Below are positions 24,370 to 36,423 of a DNA stretch of 64,000 nt, piece by piece. A program made the position numbers and the translations under genes. A model generated the notes under the pieces. It ran no database searches. It saw only the letters and a program-made list of their open reading frames with translations, and was not told the origin of the DNA. The stretch covers positions 24,812,189-24,876,188 of the forward strand of contig JAVMKO010000010.1 in NCBI GenBank assembly GCA_032164245.1, read 5' to 3'. How positions within the stretch are numbered: the first letter of the stretch is position 1; each line of letters starts with the position of its first letter. This DNA is from Sternotherus odoratus (lineage: Eukaryota > Chordata > Testudines > Kinosternidae).

Positions 24370-24900
24370 TGGATGATGTGGTGGATAAGGCTGTGATCTG
24401 GGATTTTAGAGACCTGGGTTTATTTCTTTGCTGGACCATGGAGTACCTGTGTGACCATGAGTAAGCTACTTACGGTATGTCTACACTGCAATTAATAATC
24501 TGTGCCTAGCCTGTGCCAGCTGACTCAGGCTTGTGCGGCTTGGTCTAAGGGGCTGTTTAATTGCAGTGTAGACATTCAGTCTTGGGCAACAGCCAGAGCT
24601 CTGGGATCTCCGATGGGGTCCTAGAGCCTGGGCTCCAGCCCAAGCCCAAACGTCTACACCACAATTAAATAGTCCCTTAGCCCAAGCCCCTTAGCCCAAA
24701 TCAGTTGGCATGGACCAGCCACAGGTTTTTAATTGTAGCATAGACATCTGCTCAGTTTCTCTGTACCTCAGCTCTCCATTTGTTAGATGAGGATGACACT
24801 TTCCTACCTCACAGGAGTGTTGTGAAAATAATATATTAATAACTGTAAGATGATCAGTTACTATGATAATGAGGGCCATAGAAGTATGTTACAGAAAGAA
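24370..24900 (+). repeat. MIR SINE split by a MITE
   Basis: The left half (GAGACCTGGGTTTATTTC, TGTGTGACCATGAGTAAGCT) ends at about 24472. The right half (CTCAGTTTCTCTGTACCTCA, ACCTCACAGGAGTGTTGTGA) resumes at about 24750. Together they read as one continuous MIR in the plus direction, interrupted by a foldback element. Confidence 0.65.
24475..24747. mobile_element. Foldback MITE, Harbinger-like ends, inside a MIR
   Basis: The left end GGTATGTCTACACTGCAATT and the right end complement ATGTCTATGCTACAATT are similar. Two more copies of the end motif lie inside (near 24557 in inverse, and near 24647 direct), so the element is a nested set of inverted repeats. Non-coding. Confidence 0.6.
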
Positions 24901-25269
24901 ACACATCATACAAAAATGAAATCCCATGATGCTCATTACAGTAAGCTGTATGTTACCTGAGTAAATATGGGCCCAAATTGGAATATCTGATCCAAATCTC
25001 CTGCTGATGAAAACTAGATCAGAACTTCGTGGCTCAGGCTAACTCTAGTTATAAGGGTTCAAAAACCCGCCGAGAGTGTGTAATTATTCAGAACGTGAAT
25101 GAGTGCAACCTGACTATAGGTAAATTGGTTTTACTGTATCAGTCTCATAAGTCACTTATACAAACTAACTAATTAAAAAGTATCTGCACCTAAAGAACTA
25201 CATTAAAGAAGCAGTAGATAACTATGGAGGGTCTCCTCAAGCCAATCCACAATGGAAATCCTCAGTAGC

Positions 25270-25290
25270 ATACACACACACACACACACA
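25270..25290. repeat. (CA)n microsatellite
   Basis: About ten CA units in AT-rich sequence. Confidence 0.9.
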
Positions 25291-25700
25291 GCCCCGCATA
25301 AAATATGTAACTTATAATAACTACAGGCTCCTCAACAATCAAAGGAATCCCACCATAATGTTGTAATTCATATTCATTCCATCTGATAAGAAATTATATT
25401 CCATACTATCAGCTAAAGTCTAGCTAGTCCCATGTGTGCACTACAAGGTGAAAAGTGGGAGCTACACTTTTCCAAGCACGCCCATGCAGTGTACCATCAC
25501 TAGTCCTCCCAAAGTGCAGAGACTGCTGATTACTGTGGCCTGAGGTGCTCCACTGCCACAATAGATCATCGTCACCTCTGTTGAGGGCCTGGCCAGAAAG
25601 AGGGCAGGGACACAAATTAGCATCACAGTTTGCCTCAATACCTGCAGCATACAGACCAAAATAAAAGCACCTAGAAGCAATATTGTTTCCCACAACTATA

Positions 25701-25887
25701 CTAACAAACAGGGCCTTTTTGGCCACCCCAAGCAAAAAAACAAACAAACAAACAAACACCCAAAGGGCTGTAGCAAAAAAAAAGGGCATCCGAACAGTGT
25801 CACCCCAAGATTGACCGGACTGCCGCCCCTTAGAATGTGCCACCCCAGGCACGTGGTTCCTCGGCTGGTGCCAGCCCTGCTAATAAA
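25701..25887. mobile_element. hAT-type MITE (171 bp) with 8-bp TSD
   Basis: The element spans 25709-25879 and is flanked by CTAACAAA and CTAATAAA (7 of 8 identical). The left end is CAGGGCC; the right end complement is CAGGGCTGGCACCAGCC. It contains an AAAC simple repeat (25737-25757). It has a partial relative inside the element at 8741. Confidence 0.75.
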
Positions 25888-26782
25888 AAGCTTCAAAAAT
25901 ATGAACAAAAATCTTCACACTTATTGTTGTGTACTGACACCCAGGGGAAACACATAATTGGCAACCAGCCTTTGCTATAATTTCCATAAGTGTCACGCCC
26001 ACATCAGTTGTCAGAAATGAAACATTACATATCCACACACATTCCACATAGAGTGTGGGGGGAAATAACAGCCCTACTTTTGAAGAAAACGTTATAGTCA
26101 AAAGCAGGCCAAACGTGCCACCCACACAGGCCTGCATTAATTCACACAATGTTAAAAACCAAGGCAACTGTCTCCCCTACCAACCAGGCAACCAGTCAGA
26201 AACAGACAATATTGTACTTAAATATAACAGTACAGTAAGTATGGGTTACATGGAGACAATTAGGAAAACTAAGCAGTACTATAGCAAAAGAAAAGTCAAA
26301 TACAAAGAGAATAATGGGAAGGCCCCTAATAACATTTAGAAGTATTATTTTTTAAAAAAGCAGATAAGTCACATGTACACTAAAGGCCAGATCCTGCTCC
26401 CATTGAAGTGAAGGGCAAAACTCCAACTGATTTTAATGGGAGAAGCGTTGGGCTCTAAAGTAATAATGAATACATATTATGTGATGTTAGACATACAGCT
26501 TTTTATTACACACATAGCATGTTCATCACTGTGGTCTCTAGGTGCATTTTAAATAGTTGAAATTGGGTTATCATTATATTTCTGAATGAGAAGAATGAAG
26601 CCATCATGTTCCCATGCTGTGTGAAGTTTTAAGGTAGAGGATGGAGAAGGATCAGTCTTGTTGGTTAAGAGTTCAAGATTGCATAGTTCAGACAGTTAAG
26701 AGACTTGGGTAAACAGAGCGGAAATATTTGTATGGGCTCATGCTAAATCAGAGCAGGAGGTTCTGGAGGTGAGAAGAATCAG

Positions 26783-26905
26783 AGAGGTAGCCGTGTTAGT
26801 CTGGAATAGCAGAGGTAACAAAGAGTCCTGTGGCACCTTAAAGACTAACTATAAAGTTTTGAAGCATAAGCTTTCGTGGGCTAATACCCACTTTGTCGGA
26901 TGCAA
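26783..26905 (-). mobile_element. Penelope-like fragment
   Basis: It reads GAGGTAGCCGTGTTAGTCTG, CCTTAAAGACTAACTATAAA, GCATAAGCTTTCGTGGGCTA and CTTTGTCGGATGCA, the family end in reverse orientation. It is 5' truncated. Confidence 0.65.
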
Positions 26906-27099
26906 GCCCTGTGAGATTCTTCATCTTCACCCCATTTCTATCTGTCACACTTGTGATTACTTTCCTAATCTGTGGGATGCCACTCGGCATGTCTTCTGCA
27001 AATCTGGGTCCGTTTATGGTCAGAAGGGGTTATCTCCATATGTGCCCACACAGCCCCACACATCTAGTTCTCAGGTTATTGTTGCCAAAAGGAAAAGTA

Positions 27100-27759
27100 C
27101 AGCAAACCCTCGATTTTGCGGACTTCGATTTAACGGACTTCGGATTTAATGGACAAAATTTCCAGTCCGTATGTCACATGTGAAAATTAACACCCTGTTA
27201 ATTTTAAAATGCTTTTAACCAAGATTTGCTTATAATTAAATGAACAGGTTATTTTTTGTTATTAATTCACTGTTACAGTAGACTCCCGATTATCCGGGCG
27301 CGGGTTAACCGGGCTGCGGATTAACCGGGATGTCTAAACAGGTCGGTAGGGGAAGCCCCAAAGCGGCGGCGGGCTCAGCCTTAGCCTGCCACTGCTTTGG
27401 GGCTTCTCCCACTGGCCCCTTATGAGCTGGGGTCTCAGCCTGCTTCCAGCCTGGGTGTAGGAAACCCAGGCTGGCAGCGGGCTGAGACCCCGGCTGGCAG
27501 GAGCCTGGGGGGAAAGCCCAAAGCAGCAGCAGGCTGAGTGCTGAGCCCACCGCCGCTTTGGGCTGTCTTCCCAGGCTCCTGCCACCTGCCCCACTCAGCT
27601 CCCGCTGACAGCCTGGGTGCAGGGAACCCAGCGCTCAGCCGGCTGCCGCTTTAGAGTTTCCCCGCAGGCTCCTGCTAGCTGGGGTCTGAGCTCCTGCTGC
27701 CAGCCTGGGTTCCCTACACCACCTCACCCGAATTAGTCAGTTATATCAAGGTTTTACTG
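27100..27759. mobile_element. Tigger/pogo-type composite element (660 bp)
   Basis: TA flanks; left end CAGCAAACCCTCGATTTTGC, right end complement CAGTAAAACCTTGATATAAC. Its interior is the reverse complement of the element at 6712-7705, including the nested CAGTAGACTCCCGATTATCC end at 27278 and the GC-rich CAGCCTGGGTGTAGGAAACC segment. The minisatellite arm is shorter here. Confidence 0.75.
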
Positions 27760-28238
27760 TAATCTCCATTGGATGGGGATGTAAGGTTGTGTCAGGGATC
27801 ACAGGCATTGGAGTATGTGCTCAAATTAACAGTGCTTTTGCAGCTTTAGTTTGTTATCTTAGGTTGTTATTCCTGAACCATTATTGCACATTTTACCTTA
27901 GCCCTGTGAAATTCACACACATCACATACTAGAAAATGTTTAATTATTTCTCTCAGAGTCTCCAACTTTTCCTCCTGTTAGCCAATGGTGTTTACTCCCA
28001 TTGCTGGAGGGATGAAGAACTAAGGCACGTGTCTCTCATTAGCATGAATAGAATTTATATGTGTCAGTTCCTCCTGGATCAAGAGAGGAGTATGCCACAG
28101 TGTCAGAGGAATTAACAGTGGAAATAATATCCAAACTGTGAAAATGAGATGCTGTTTTTACAGATGTGACATAGGCCAGTTATTCTCACACATTGAACAT
28201 AATAGATTTTGCATACAGCCTTTTATTTCCATGTCAAT

Positions 28239-28239
<1 letters not shown>

Positions 28240-28283
<44 letters not shown>
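28240..28283. repeat. (TG)n microsatellite
   Basis: About 22 uninterrupted TG units. Confidence 0.97.
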
Positions 28284-28285
<2 letters not shown>

Positions 28286-30826
28286 ATTGGTCTATATCAA
28301 GTTGCCCTTTGAAAGCTGCTTTACAGCTGAGTTTAAGATTTTTGAATGAAGAAGAGCTGCAGTTCAGTGAGTGACCACGACCTTTCTGAAAACTATTAAA
28401 ATAATACTTTACAGCTTAGAAATAAATCATTTATTTTTCAGCATTCCCAAACCAACATTTTTCAATGTGAAAATAACTCAGATATGGTATACAGCTTTGC
28501 CATGTAAAAGCCATACTGTCGGGACAGTGTGTGAAAATAAAGACAGCTGTACTTGATCATTCAGATTACTCTCCCTCAGAATAGTTGCAAACCCTTTCTG
28601 TGCCCTACTCCGTGCAGGTCTGAGCATCCTCAGGGTTTGTCAAGATGGTGGGAACCCCCCTATGTGGATATAGGCTAATTTTCTACTTATTCCCATGCAC
28701 AAGAGGGTCACAGTTTGGCTTATTAATTATTGTTAAATGAATCTCAAATGAGGTAAAATAAAAAAAATGCACTGCTTTTATTTGACGCTGTTTACAGTCT
28801 CTACTGTCTTTTTCTGTAATTGATTTTTGAAAGGTACATATGCAGAGTTGATGCCAACTGAATAAAAAGTGTACAAAAATTAGTTGTGGTGGGACCAGCT
28901 CCACTAAAATTGGGGCAGGACATACTGTGAGGGGCAGACAAAATTTGCTCTATACCCCTTTTGCATTCTCTCACCCCCAAAGCTGAGGCCAATTCAACCC
29001 ACAGTGAAACTTAGAGCAGTCTCAGAGCTGCTCAATCTTGTGTTGGCAGCACCTGCACTCTTGGGGCCATTATGCTGGCCTGGGATCTCTGGAGTAGCAC
29101 GCCACTCTAGTCATGCTCTCTCCCCATCCATGCTTCCAGCACACCTTCTCCTGTATGTCAACACAATTCCAGGCAGTGATTGACCCATCCAAATGGAATC
29201 CTCTGCTGCTCAACTAGGGCAATGGATCTAGCCCATTGTCTTTTCAAATAGGCAAATTACAGGTGTCACTAGGGACCAGATAATCAGAAAGGATTCACAA
29301 ATGGTATTGTTGAAGTCTAGCTGACATTTCTTCCAGATGACTTTTTGCATGCATAAGTTTTGCATGCACAAAGAGTGCAAACCTGGGACCCATCATCAAA
29401 AAATTCTTTCTTTCTTTCTTTAGGTCATTTTTTACCTCTGAAGTAAGAGCTAAAATACAAATCCAACTTTATGTTACTATGACATGAGCCAAGATGTAAT
29501 ATGCAGCTAAAAAAGCAGCAGGTCTGACTCTTCATTCTGATACATTAGTTTTATGGTGGTGTAACTTTATTGATTTCAGTAGACTAAGACTGGTATAAGG
29601 GAGTGCAGAATCAGGCCATAAATGGTTCACTGATGCCTTTGAAGTACTGTTTTGTTAATTGAGGAAGTAGAATTTGAATAGCAATTTTGGTATGCATTAT
29701 TCATTCTTTCAGCAAAGTGCTAGGAGGATACAGTGAGTAATTTACAGTTTGAATATTAAAATTTATATTTTAATCCCAATGTTGTTGAGAGCTAAAACCT
29801 AATTATGTGATAAGGCACTAAGATCATTCTAGAGGGTTCATGTGCCAAACAGATGAGTCTTACTTATTCTTGAAGTATAGCAGCTGATATTAACATTACA
29901 AGTGGAAACCTGTTGCTATTTTATAAACACCAGGTAAGATCTGTAAGGCAATCGGGAAATATTCAATATATTCTAATTAAACAAGGTGAAGATATTTTTA
30001 ACAGATGATAGAGGAAATGTTCATTTACATAATATAAATGCAGGCTATGATGACTTTGAAAGTGTTAAAATAACAGGTTTTGCAACTCAATATTTTATCA
30101 CTTTCTATGCCATTGATAAAATAATGGAATTAATGAGGTGGCATTTGCAGTTCCAAGTATTATTTATATCTCAGATAAAGTAATTTTTTTGACCCAGAAG
30201 GCAATAATTTCCCAGAATAAATCTTCAACTCCAGTCAGTGGGTCAAATTCTGAATACAATGAAGTCAATGGTAAAACTTCTTATGACTTCAAAAGAGTCC
30301 GATAGTCCTTATATATGCTCTCAGAATCGATATATGTAAGAGAAATATGGTTTTCCATTTTCTTAATAGCCAATGAATTAGTATATGTTTTACTCACGGT
30401 GACCCTGTGCTTTGGAATCTCTTAAAATGACTTTAAAAATGAAATTTTAATTATAGTGTGTTGATTATGTCTCAACATGCAAATTTGTTTTATGCTAAGT
30501 GAGTCCTTTTCCCACCAAAGTATTTAATAATTTACAAATGATGTCATATTCTGGTTGGTCTAATGTCTGAGGCCCAATCCTTTATATTTTGAGGATTTCA
30601 AAATAGCAAGTGATGTGGGTATATCCATGACGCAGTGTCTCTCGATCCCCTAGGAATCTTGTTCTTGATTCAACAAAACATGTGAGCACACGCCTAAGTC
30701 CCACTGAAGTGTTTAAGTGCTGAACCAGACCCTCAGTGAGTAAGATAGCACTGATCTTTTTAGCAGTATCTTGCTCCGTTTCTCTTTCACATGATGTGAA
30801 CTCTCTGTTTCTCTCGCCAGCACGCA
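28284..30826. other. No gene recognised
   Basis: AT-rich sequence. An open frame at 29986-30183 follows a possible acceptor (TTTTTAACAG) but has no good donor and no family likeness. A TTTC short tandem lies near 29406. Confidence 0.5.
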
Positions 30827-30945
30827 GGGTTGTCGATTTTGGTTGGAGGTATTCCTGCAGGTTTCATGACATGACATTATTGTTAATTAAACATTCATAT
30901 TTAATTCCTGGAGACTCCAGGACAATCCTGGAGGGTTGGCAATGC
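30827..30945. repeat. Short interspersed repeat with inverted CTCC/GGAG phrases
   Basis: GGTTGGAGGTATTCCTGCAG at one end and CTCCAGGACAATCCTGGAGG at the other, with GGGTTG phrases at both ends. I recall similar sequences dispersed in turtles and crocodilians, but cannot classify it. Confidence 0.35.
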
Positions 30946-33344
30946 TGCCAGTAAGTAGGCAGGCCATGTGTCCGGTTGTAAGCCAGACAGTTCTGTTTTT
31001 GGAAAAGTTTGTCCCTTTCTGGTACCGTACGTGGTTTTGTCCTTTGTCATCATGGAGGACACCATTATGCAGTGCATGCGTCTCCATTCCCTCTGATGTG
31101 ACCTCGCATGAACCATGTGTGCTAGGTCATGCCAGGAGGAGTGGGCCCATGCCATTCTGGAAGGACCAGAATGTTCGGTATTCTGGGGATGCCTCAGTGG
31201 CCATCCTACCACTGAGGTGAGTGTAAGACCATTGGACATCACGGGTGTCTTACAGGAGCCATGTTGCCACGTAGTCCAGACTGGTGTGTGAATAATGCTC
31301 TCAAATAAAGTTTATTTATACAATAATAAGCAATGGGAAGTCCATTTTCTGACAATTAGTGAGTGACTGGCTACGGGAGCTGAGACTCTTACCACAGATG
31401 GTCAGAAAAAGGCTTATTCTCAGACCACATCTCCACACTTGCATTTAAACTCAAGCCGTGCTTAAAATCAGGCCTCAAATCCTGAGATATATCCGTACTG
31501 CAGACCAGAGGTCATATTGCTATAATAAACCAAACGGAACTTTCCTCCACCATCTTATTCTCTCTCTGTCTTGTTTACTGACATTGGTGTGCAGACCATA
31601 TTTCTAGCTAATGTCTGATATGGTAACAGATGAGAAAGTAGGACTATTTTCTAAATGTTCTGTTGGGTTTATAATGTAATTAACAAATATATTAATTAGT
31701 TTAACTGCTTTATGGAGTTCAGAGTCAATTAAAACACACAGATTAATGACAGAAGGAATAGCTTGACAGAAAAAAATTGGACCCACTGACCTGTTCTATT
31801 TAGGTTTATTTAATCCACAGCCTGCAAGCTTTTGTCACTGTGTATTTCAGTCTCTTTGTAAGAACAGCCAGCTTTTCCCTAAATCCAGTTACACTCTGTG
31901 CTTCAGTGGCATTATTTATCTTTCTATGAGATTTGTACTCTTTGAGTTAAATGGTAGAACTAATAAAAAACAGGCGTGGTTTGGAAAATGCAAATAATTT
32001 TTTTAAATTCCTTGTTTCTCCCTCAAAATTTGAAATTTTATCAAAATTCAAAAAGATATATCTGAGAGCATGCTGGAGATGTGGTACAGTGGAATAAATT
32101 TATTTGTTATATTTAGAGTTTGAATTTATGCTTGTCTGTTTTACAATAATTTATGTAAGGCTGATAAGAGAGATGTCTATTTGCTTATCACTAAAGTACA
32201 CAAAAGACAATTATGATGCAATAATTGGCAGCTAACTTTAAATGTATTGCTCGGGGTACCACAGTCTTAAAAAAAGTCTTTATCTGGTTTGGTTTGACCA
32301 CTAGATGGAACTATTATATAGTTGTTAAAAGATTTGATCAAGTTATTTGAAATTATTATTATTACTTATCGTTTGTATTACTCTACCACTGAATCATGGA
32401 CCAGGACCTCACCGTGCTAGGCACACTACAAACGCAGAACAAAATGTACCATTGATACAGATTTTCAGAAACTATAGAAGTGTTCACTCATTTCAGAACA
32501 TTCACGTAACTTTTATTAGTAAGTATTAATGAGCCTTGTCAATTCTATGTGTTCCTAATCACACCATTCCAGTGCTATTATAGTGCACTTCACTGGATGA
32601 GGTAAACTAAACAGTCTTTGGCCCAGAGCACCAATGACAACAGCAAATGTCCACCAAAATGGAGCTATATTCAGGATGAGGGCCTGAATTTGTAGCAGGT
32701 GTGATAATTCAATACATGGGGAAATTGGGTCAAATTCTCTGATGCTCTACACCTTGTGTAGTCATTTACACCAGTGAAAACTGGGTATAAATTGAGACCA
32801 TTCTGATCTGGTAGCATTTTACACCCACTTTTACACCCACTTTTAACGTGTAAATGACTATACTAATTGCAGGGCAATGTTAAACCAAGCCCATTATGTC
32901 CAGACCTAAGCAGGAGGAATAATTATTCCTCTGAGTTAGGACTTGTCTAATAACCCAATTACTATACAACTATATTCTAAACATGTTATAACAAGATTTG
33001 ATTTTTCCTGTATAGACCAGACCAAATCATATTATAACCATGTGTTAAGAGAGCCATACTTCATCCATGGAATAAAATGGGATAAAATTAAATAAAGGAA
33101 AATTTAGGTTGAGTTTCAATAAAATTTTCCCAGCATTAAGATGTATGAGGCTGTGCCTAATTCCTTTGCCAGGGCAGTAAAACAATTTTAGGGCTGGTCT
33201 GGTGCCTTTTTCTGTTCTAGTTTTCTATCCAATTTTTATCTCTTTCTCCCTATTTGCATTATCTGAAAGTCATTTAGCTTTGCTTACAAACTTGTCCTGC
33301 AACAGACAAATTCCAGACTAGTGGCATCTGTAATAATGGAGGGA
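30946..33344. other. No gene recognised; MIR-like tail at 32340-32450
   Basis: AT-rich sequence. At 32349-32445 a run of ATTATTATTACTTAT leads into CATGGACCAGGACCTCACCG, TGCTAGGCACACTACAAACG, a phrase shared with 46905-46950 and 60290-60400. It looks like the 3' end of an amniote MIR-related repeat. Confidence 0.45.
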
Positions 33345-33548
33345 TACTAAGTGTGATGGGCTCGCCCCCTCCCATCCTCCAGGGTGTCACCTGATGTACC
33401 ACTGAGCCTGCCAGTTCCACAGCCTGGTCTCCCTTACACTGTCCTGCTGAGCCAGACCCTGAAGTCTCCTCCAGCGCATACACAGGAGGGACACATCCAG
33501 CTGCAGAAAGACACAGACACTGAAATCAGCTCTGCATGGGAAGACTTA
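33345..33548. repeat. Older repeat, left half, split by Harbinger copy 1
   Basis: GC-rich sequence (GTGATGGGCTCGCCCCCTCC through GCTCTGCATGGGAAGACTTA) stops at the Harbinger TTA. Its likely continuation (GCTAGGGAATTGCCTAGCAC and on to about 38700) resumes directly after the other TTA at 38160-38162. I recall the joined phrase as a dispersed turtle repeat, possibly LTR-derived. Confidence 0.4.
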
Positions 33549-33969
33549 GGGCATGTCTTCACTACCACTTTAAATCGATGTTAACGACGTTAGGTCGAAG
33601 TAAACGTGTACCTGTCTTCACATACATGCCCTTAACGTCGATGTAAAGGGCCTTAAAGATCGATCTTGGCACTCCAGCCTAACCAGTGGCATAAGGCTAA
33701 TCTCGACGTTCCAAGCTCGACCGTGGGCTAGTGAAGACGGAACCCGACATTAATAGCCTCCAGAGGCTGTCCCACAATGCTCCATTCTGACCGCTCTGGA
33801 CTGCCTCACTACTGCTCCACTGTGACCGCTCTGCACTGCACTCTGAACTCGCTGCTCTGGCCAGGTAGATAAGACCCGGGAACATTTGAATGCCATTTCC
33901 TGTTTGGTCAGCGTGGCCAGCTCACCTGAACTGATCAGTCGCCATTCAGAGCAATCAGCACTAGCCGCC

Positions 33970-34519
33970 ATGCAGAGCTCAGCATCACAGGAATCCATGA
34001 TGAGCTCATCTACCCTGGAAACCAGCCAGAGGAGAAGAGCTCCAGCATGGTCCACTCGTGAGGTGCTGGATCTCATCGCTATCTGGGGAGAGGAATCCGT
34101 GATGTTGGAACTACGAAACAACAAACGGAATGCCAACACCTACGGAAGAGTCTCCAAGGCCATGCTGGAAAGGGGCCACAACAGGGACACCACACAGTGC
34201 CGCGTGAAAATTAAGGAGCTGCGGCAATCTTTCCAGAAAGCCAAGGAGGCAAACGGGCGATCAGGGGGCGCGCCACGGACATGCAGGTTCTACAATGAAC
34301 TAAATGCCATAATGGGGGGCGCCCCCACCACCATCGCGCCGGTGTGCGTGGACTCCACCGATGGGATAATCGTCAGGGAGGAGACTGATTCCGAGGAGGA
34401 CGAGCATGAAGAAGAAAATCTCACGGAGCAGCAGGAGCCCAGCGGAGAACCCTTGTACCCAGAGAGCCAGGAGCTGTTTGTCACCCTGGAGCCAGTACCC
34501 TCCCAAGCCTCCCAGGGGG
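33970..34519 (+). CDS. Harbinger copy 1 Myb/SANT-like accessory protein, exon 1
   Basis: The known partner of Harbinger transposase is a Myb-like protein that binds it and the element ends. RRAPAWSTREVLDLIAIWGE starts a trihelix Myb/SANT-like domain, continuing through RNNKRNANTYGRVSKAMLER and VKIKELRQSFQKAKEANGR. An acidic stretch follows (EETDSEEDEHEEENL). The start MQSSASQ is chosen because it is conserved in copy 2 (MQTSASQ), whereas the earlier ATG at 33886 is Leu there. Donor GGGGG|GTAAGT, phase 1. With exon 2 the product is about 388 residues. Confidence 0.85.
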
Positions 34520-34630
34520 GTAAGTGTTTCTTTTTTAAGGGATTACATGACGCGTGATTTTGTAAAGGAAGCATTTATTAATGAGTAACTTGCCCTAAGG
34601 ACTTAGCGTGCTTTCATTGCTGGTCAATTT

Positions 34631-34943
34631 CTACTCAAAGAGTTTGTCAATATACTCCAGGATTGACCATAAGTCCTCCGCGGACATTTCAATGAAGCTC
34701 TCCAGGAGGTAGCGATGAATCCAGCGCAGCAGATTTCTGGGGAGAGCTGCCTTATCTGGACCCCCGTGATAGGACACCAACCCACGCCACGAAAGTAGTA
34801 GGTTGTCTGGTATCATTGAGCAGGCTAGCATTGCGGCGTATGGACCAGGACTTTGCATGGACTCAAGGAGCATGCGCTCCCTATCTCTCCGAGAAATTCT
34901 CAGCAAAGTGATGTCATTCAGGGTTGCCTGTTTGAGATACGGA
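34631..34943 (-). CDS. Harbinger copy 1 third gene, terminal exon (unknown family)
   Basis: 104 codons to the stop after an acceptor at GACTAATTGCAG (phase 2); AATAAA lies 52 nt past the stop. It encodes KQATLNDITLLRISRRDRER, MLACSMIPDNLLLSWRGLVS, YHGG, ALPRNLLRWIHRYLLESF and EDLWSILEYIDKLFE. Copy 2 has the same exon length (313 nt), acceptor context and poly(A) position, with roughly three quarters of residues identical. It lies antisense within the Myb gene's intron. No upstream exon was identified. I do not recognise the family; it looks mostly helical. Confidence 0.65.
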
Positions 34944-35515
34944 CTGCAATTAGTCGGGAGATAAAGAGTCCCAGCTGCAAAGTTCTCTTTTCTGCTGAGG
35001 ACCGACGAACCGAGCACCCCCCCCCCCACGAACGCTGACCGCCGCCCCCCCCCCCCCCCAGCCCGTAGCGTTAGCTGGCAGGGAATCCGAGCCGTCTGCA
35101 CGCGGTCTGAAGAGCCCCAAAAAGACCTTAGCCCTTAGCGAGAGATTTTTTGGCATTTGCTTTGCAGTTTGCGGTTTCAGTGGGAGCCAGCCACGCGGTG
35201 GGGGGAAGGGGGCGGGGTTACTCTACAGTATGCAAGCGCCACTTTTAACTTACCATGGCCGGCTGCACGGTGATTTCAGAAGCCGTCTTGGGCTGAGGCA
35301 CGCATATGTGTCTGAGATGCTCTGAATTTTCTGAGAGCTTGTCAGTCAGTTTTAGGTGTACAACATGACCTTGTACAGAAATCATATCAGGCCTCTGAAT
35401 ACTGAGGTTGCAAATGGAATACTACTCCCATTGTGTACAGTCCGAGACTGCCTCCTAACCTTGAATGTATCTGTCTCATAACTTTCAAACTTTCTTTTCC
35501 CACACTTGCCCGCAG

Positions 35516-36132
35516 ATGAACAACAAGTATCTCACAACCCCCCTGCCTCCTCATCACGCCGTGCACCGCAGATAAGAAAGCGTAAAAAGAAAACGCGAAC
35601 GCGCGATGAGATGTTTACTGAACTCGTGGAGAACTCGCGCGCTGAGGCAGCCCGCCAGACGGACTGGAGGGAAAGAATGATAGAGGCAAGGGATCGAGAG
35701 ATTCAGGCAAGGGATCGAGAGATTCAGGCAAGGGATCGAGAGAGAGAGGAAAGGAAGCGAGAGAGAGAGGCAAGGGATCGAGAGAGAGAGGCAAAGGATC
35801 GAGAGAGAGAGGCAAGGGATCGAGAGAGGCAGGAATGGAGAGCCGCTGAACAAAAGAGGGTAGAACGTGAGGAAAGACGCATGGATGCTTTCCTCCGCAT
35901 AATGGAGGACCAGAGCGACATGCTGCGATCTCTGGTGGAGCTGCAGCATGACCAAAGACCACCTCTGCAGCCCCTGTGTAACCACCTCCCCCCCTCCCCA
36001 ACTCCCATAGCTTCCCCACCCAGACGCGGGTTGAGAACACGGGGGGGCAAGCTCCGTGGGCCGCTCCACTCTACCCCACAAGCCAGCAGAAGCAGCAGCA
36101 GCAGCAGGCTTACATTCTCGGAACACTTTTGA
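35516..36132 (+). CDS. Harbinger copy 1 accessory protein, exon 2
   Basis: Acceptor CACTTGCCCGCAG; the phase matches exon 1. It encodes a basic nuclear-signal-like QIRKRKKKTRTRDEMF, then a long charged helix made of seven-residue repeats (ARDREIQ, ARDRERE) encoded by 21-bp DNA units (about 35686-35830). The end is RRMDAFLRIMEDQSDMLRSL and a Pro/Ser-rich tail. AATAAA follows at about 36263. The shape suggests a coiled-coil multimerisation region. Confidence 0.85.
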
Positions 36133-36423
36133 AAGCTGCTGAGTCTTGCCAACCCCTCCTCTCCACCCCCCCCTCCTTTGCCCGCTCCTCCCCACTGCGA
36201 CTGCCGGTTTCCCTCCAGGATACCAGGACAGTGATCCCCTGTATTTGTATTTCCGAGTAACCAATAAAGGAACCATGATTTTTCAAACAGTGATTTTATT
36301 TTCTCTGCAAGCATGGGGATGGGGGAGGGAAAGCATGGGGAGGGGGGAGGTAAAGCATGGGGAGGGGGGAGGGAAAGAGGGTTCAAGGGCAGGAGGCTTA
36401 CAGCACAGCAAGGGAGCAGATTC

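Noticed and set aside
29986..30183. 65-codon frame after a possible acceptor
   Set aside because: No usable donor, phase does not help the CARD gene, and no recognised domain.
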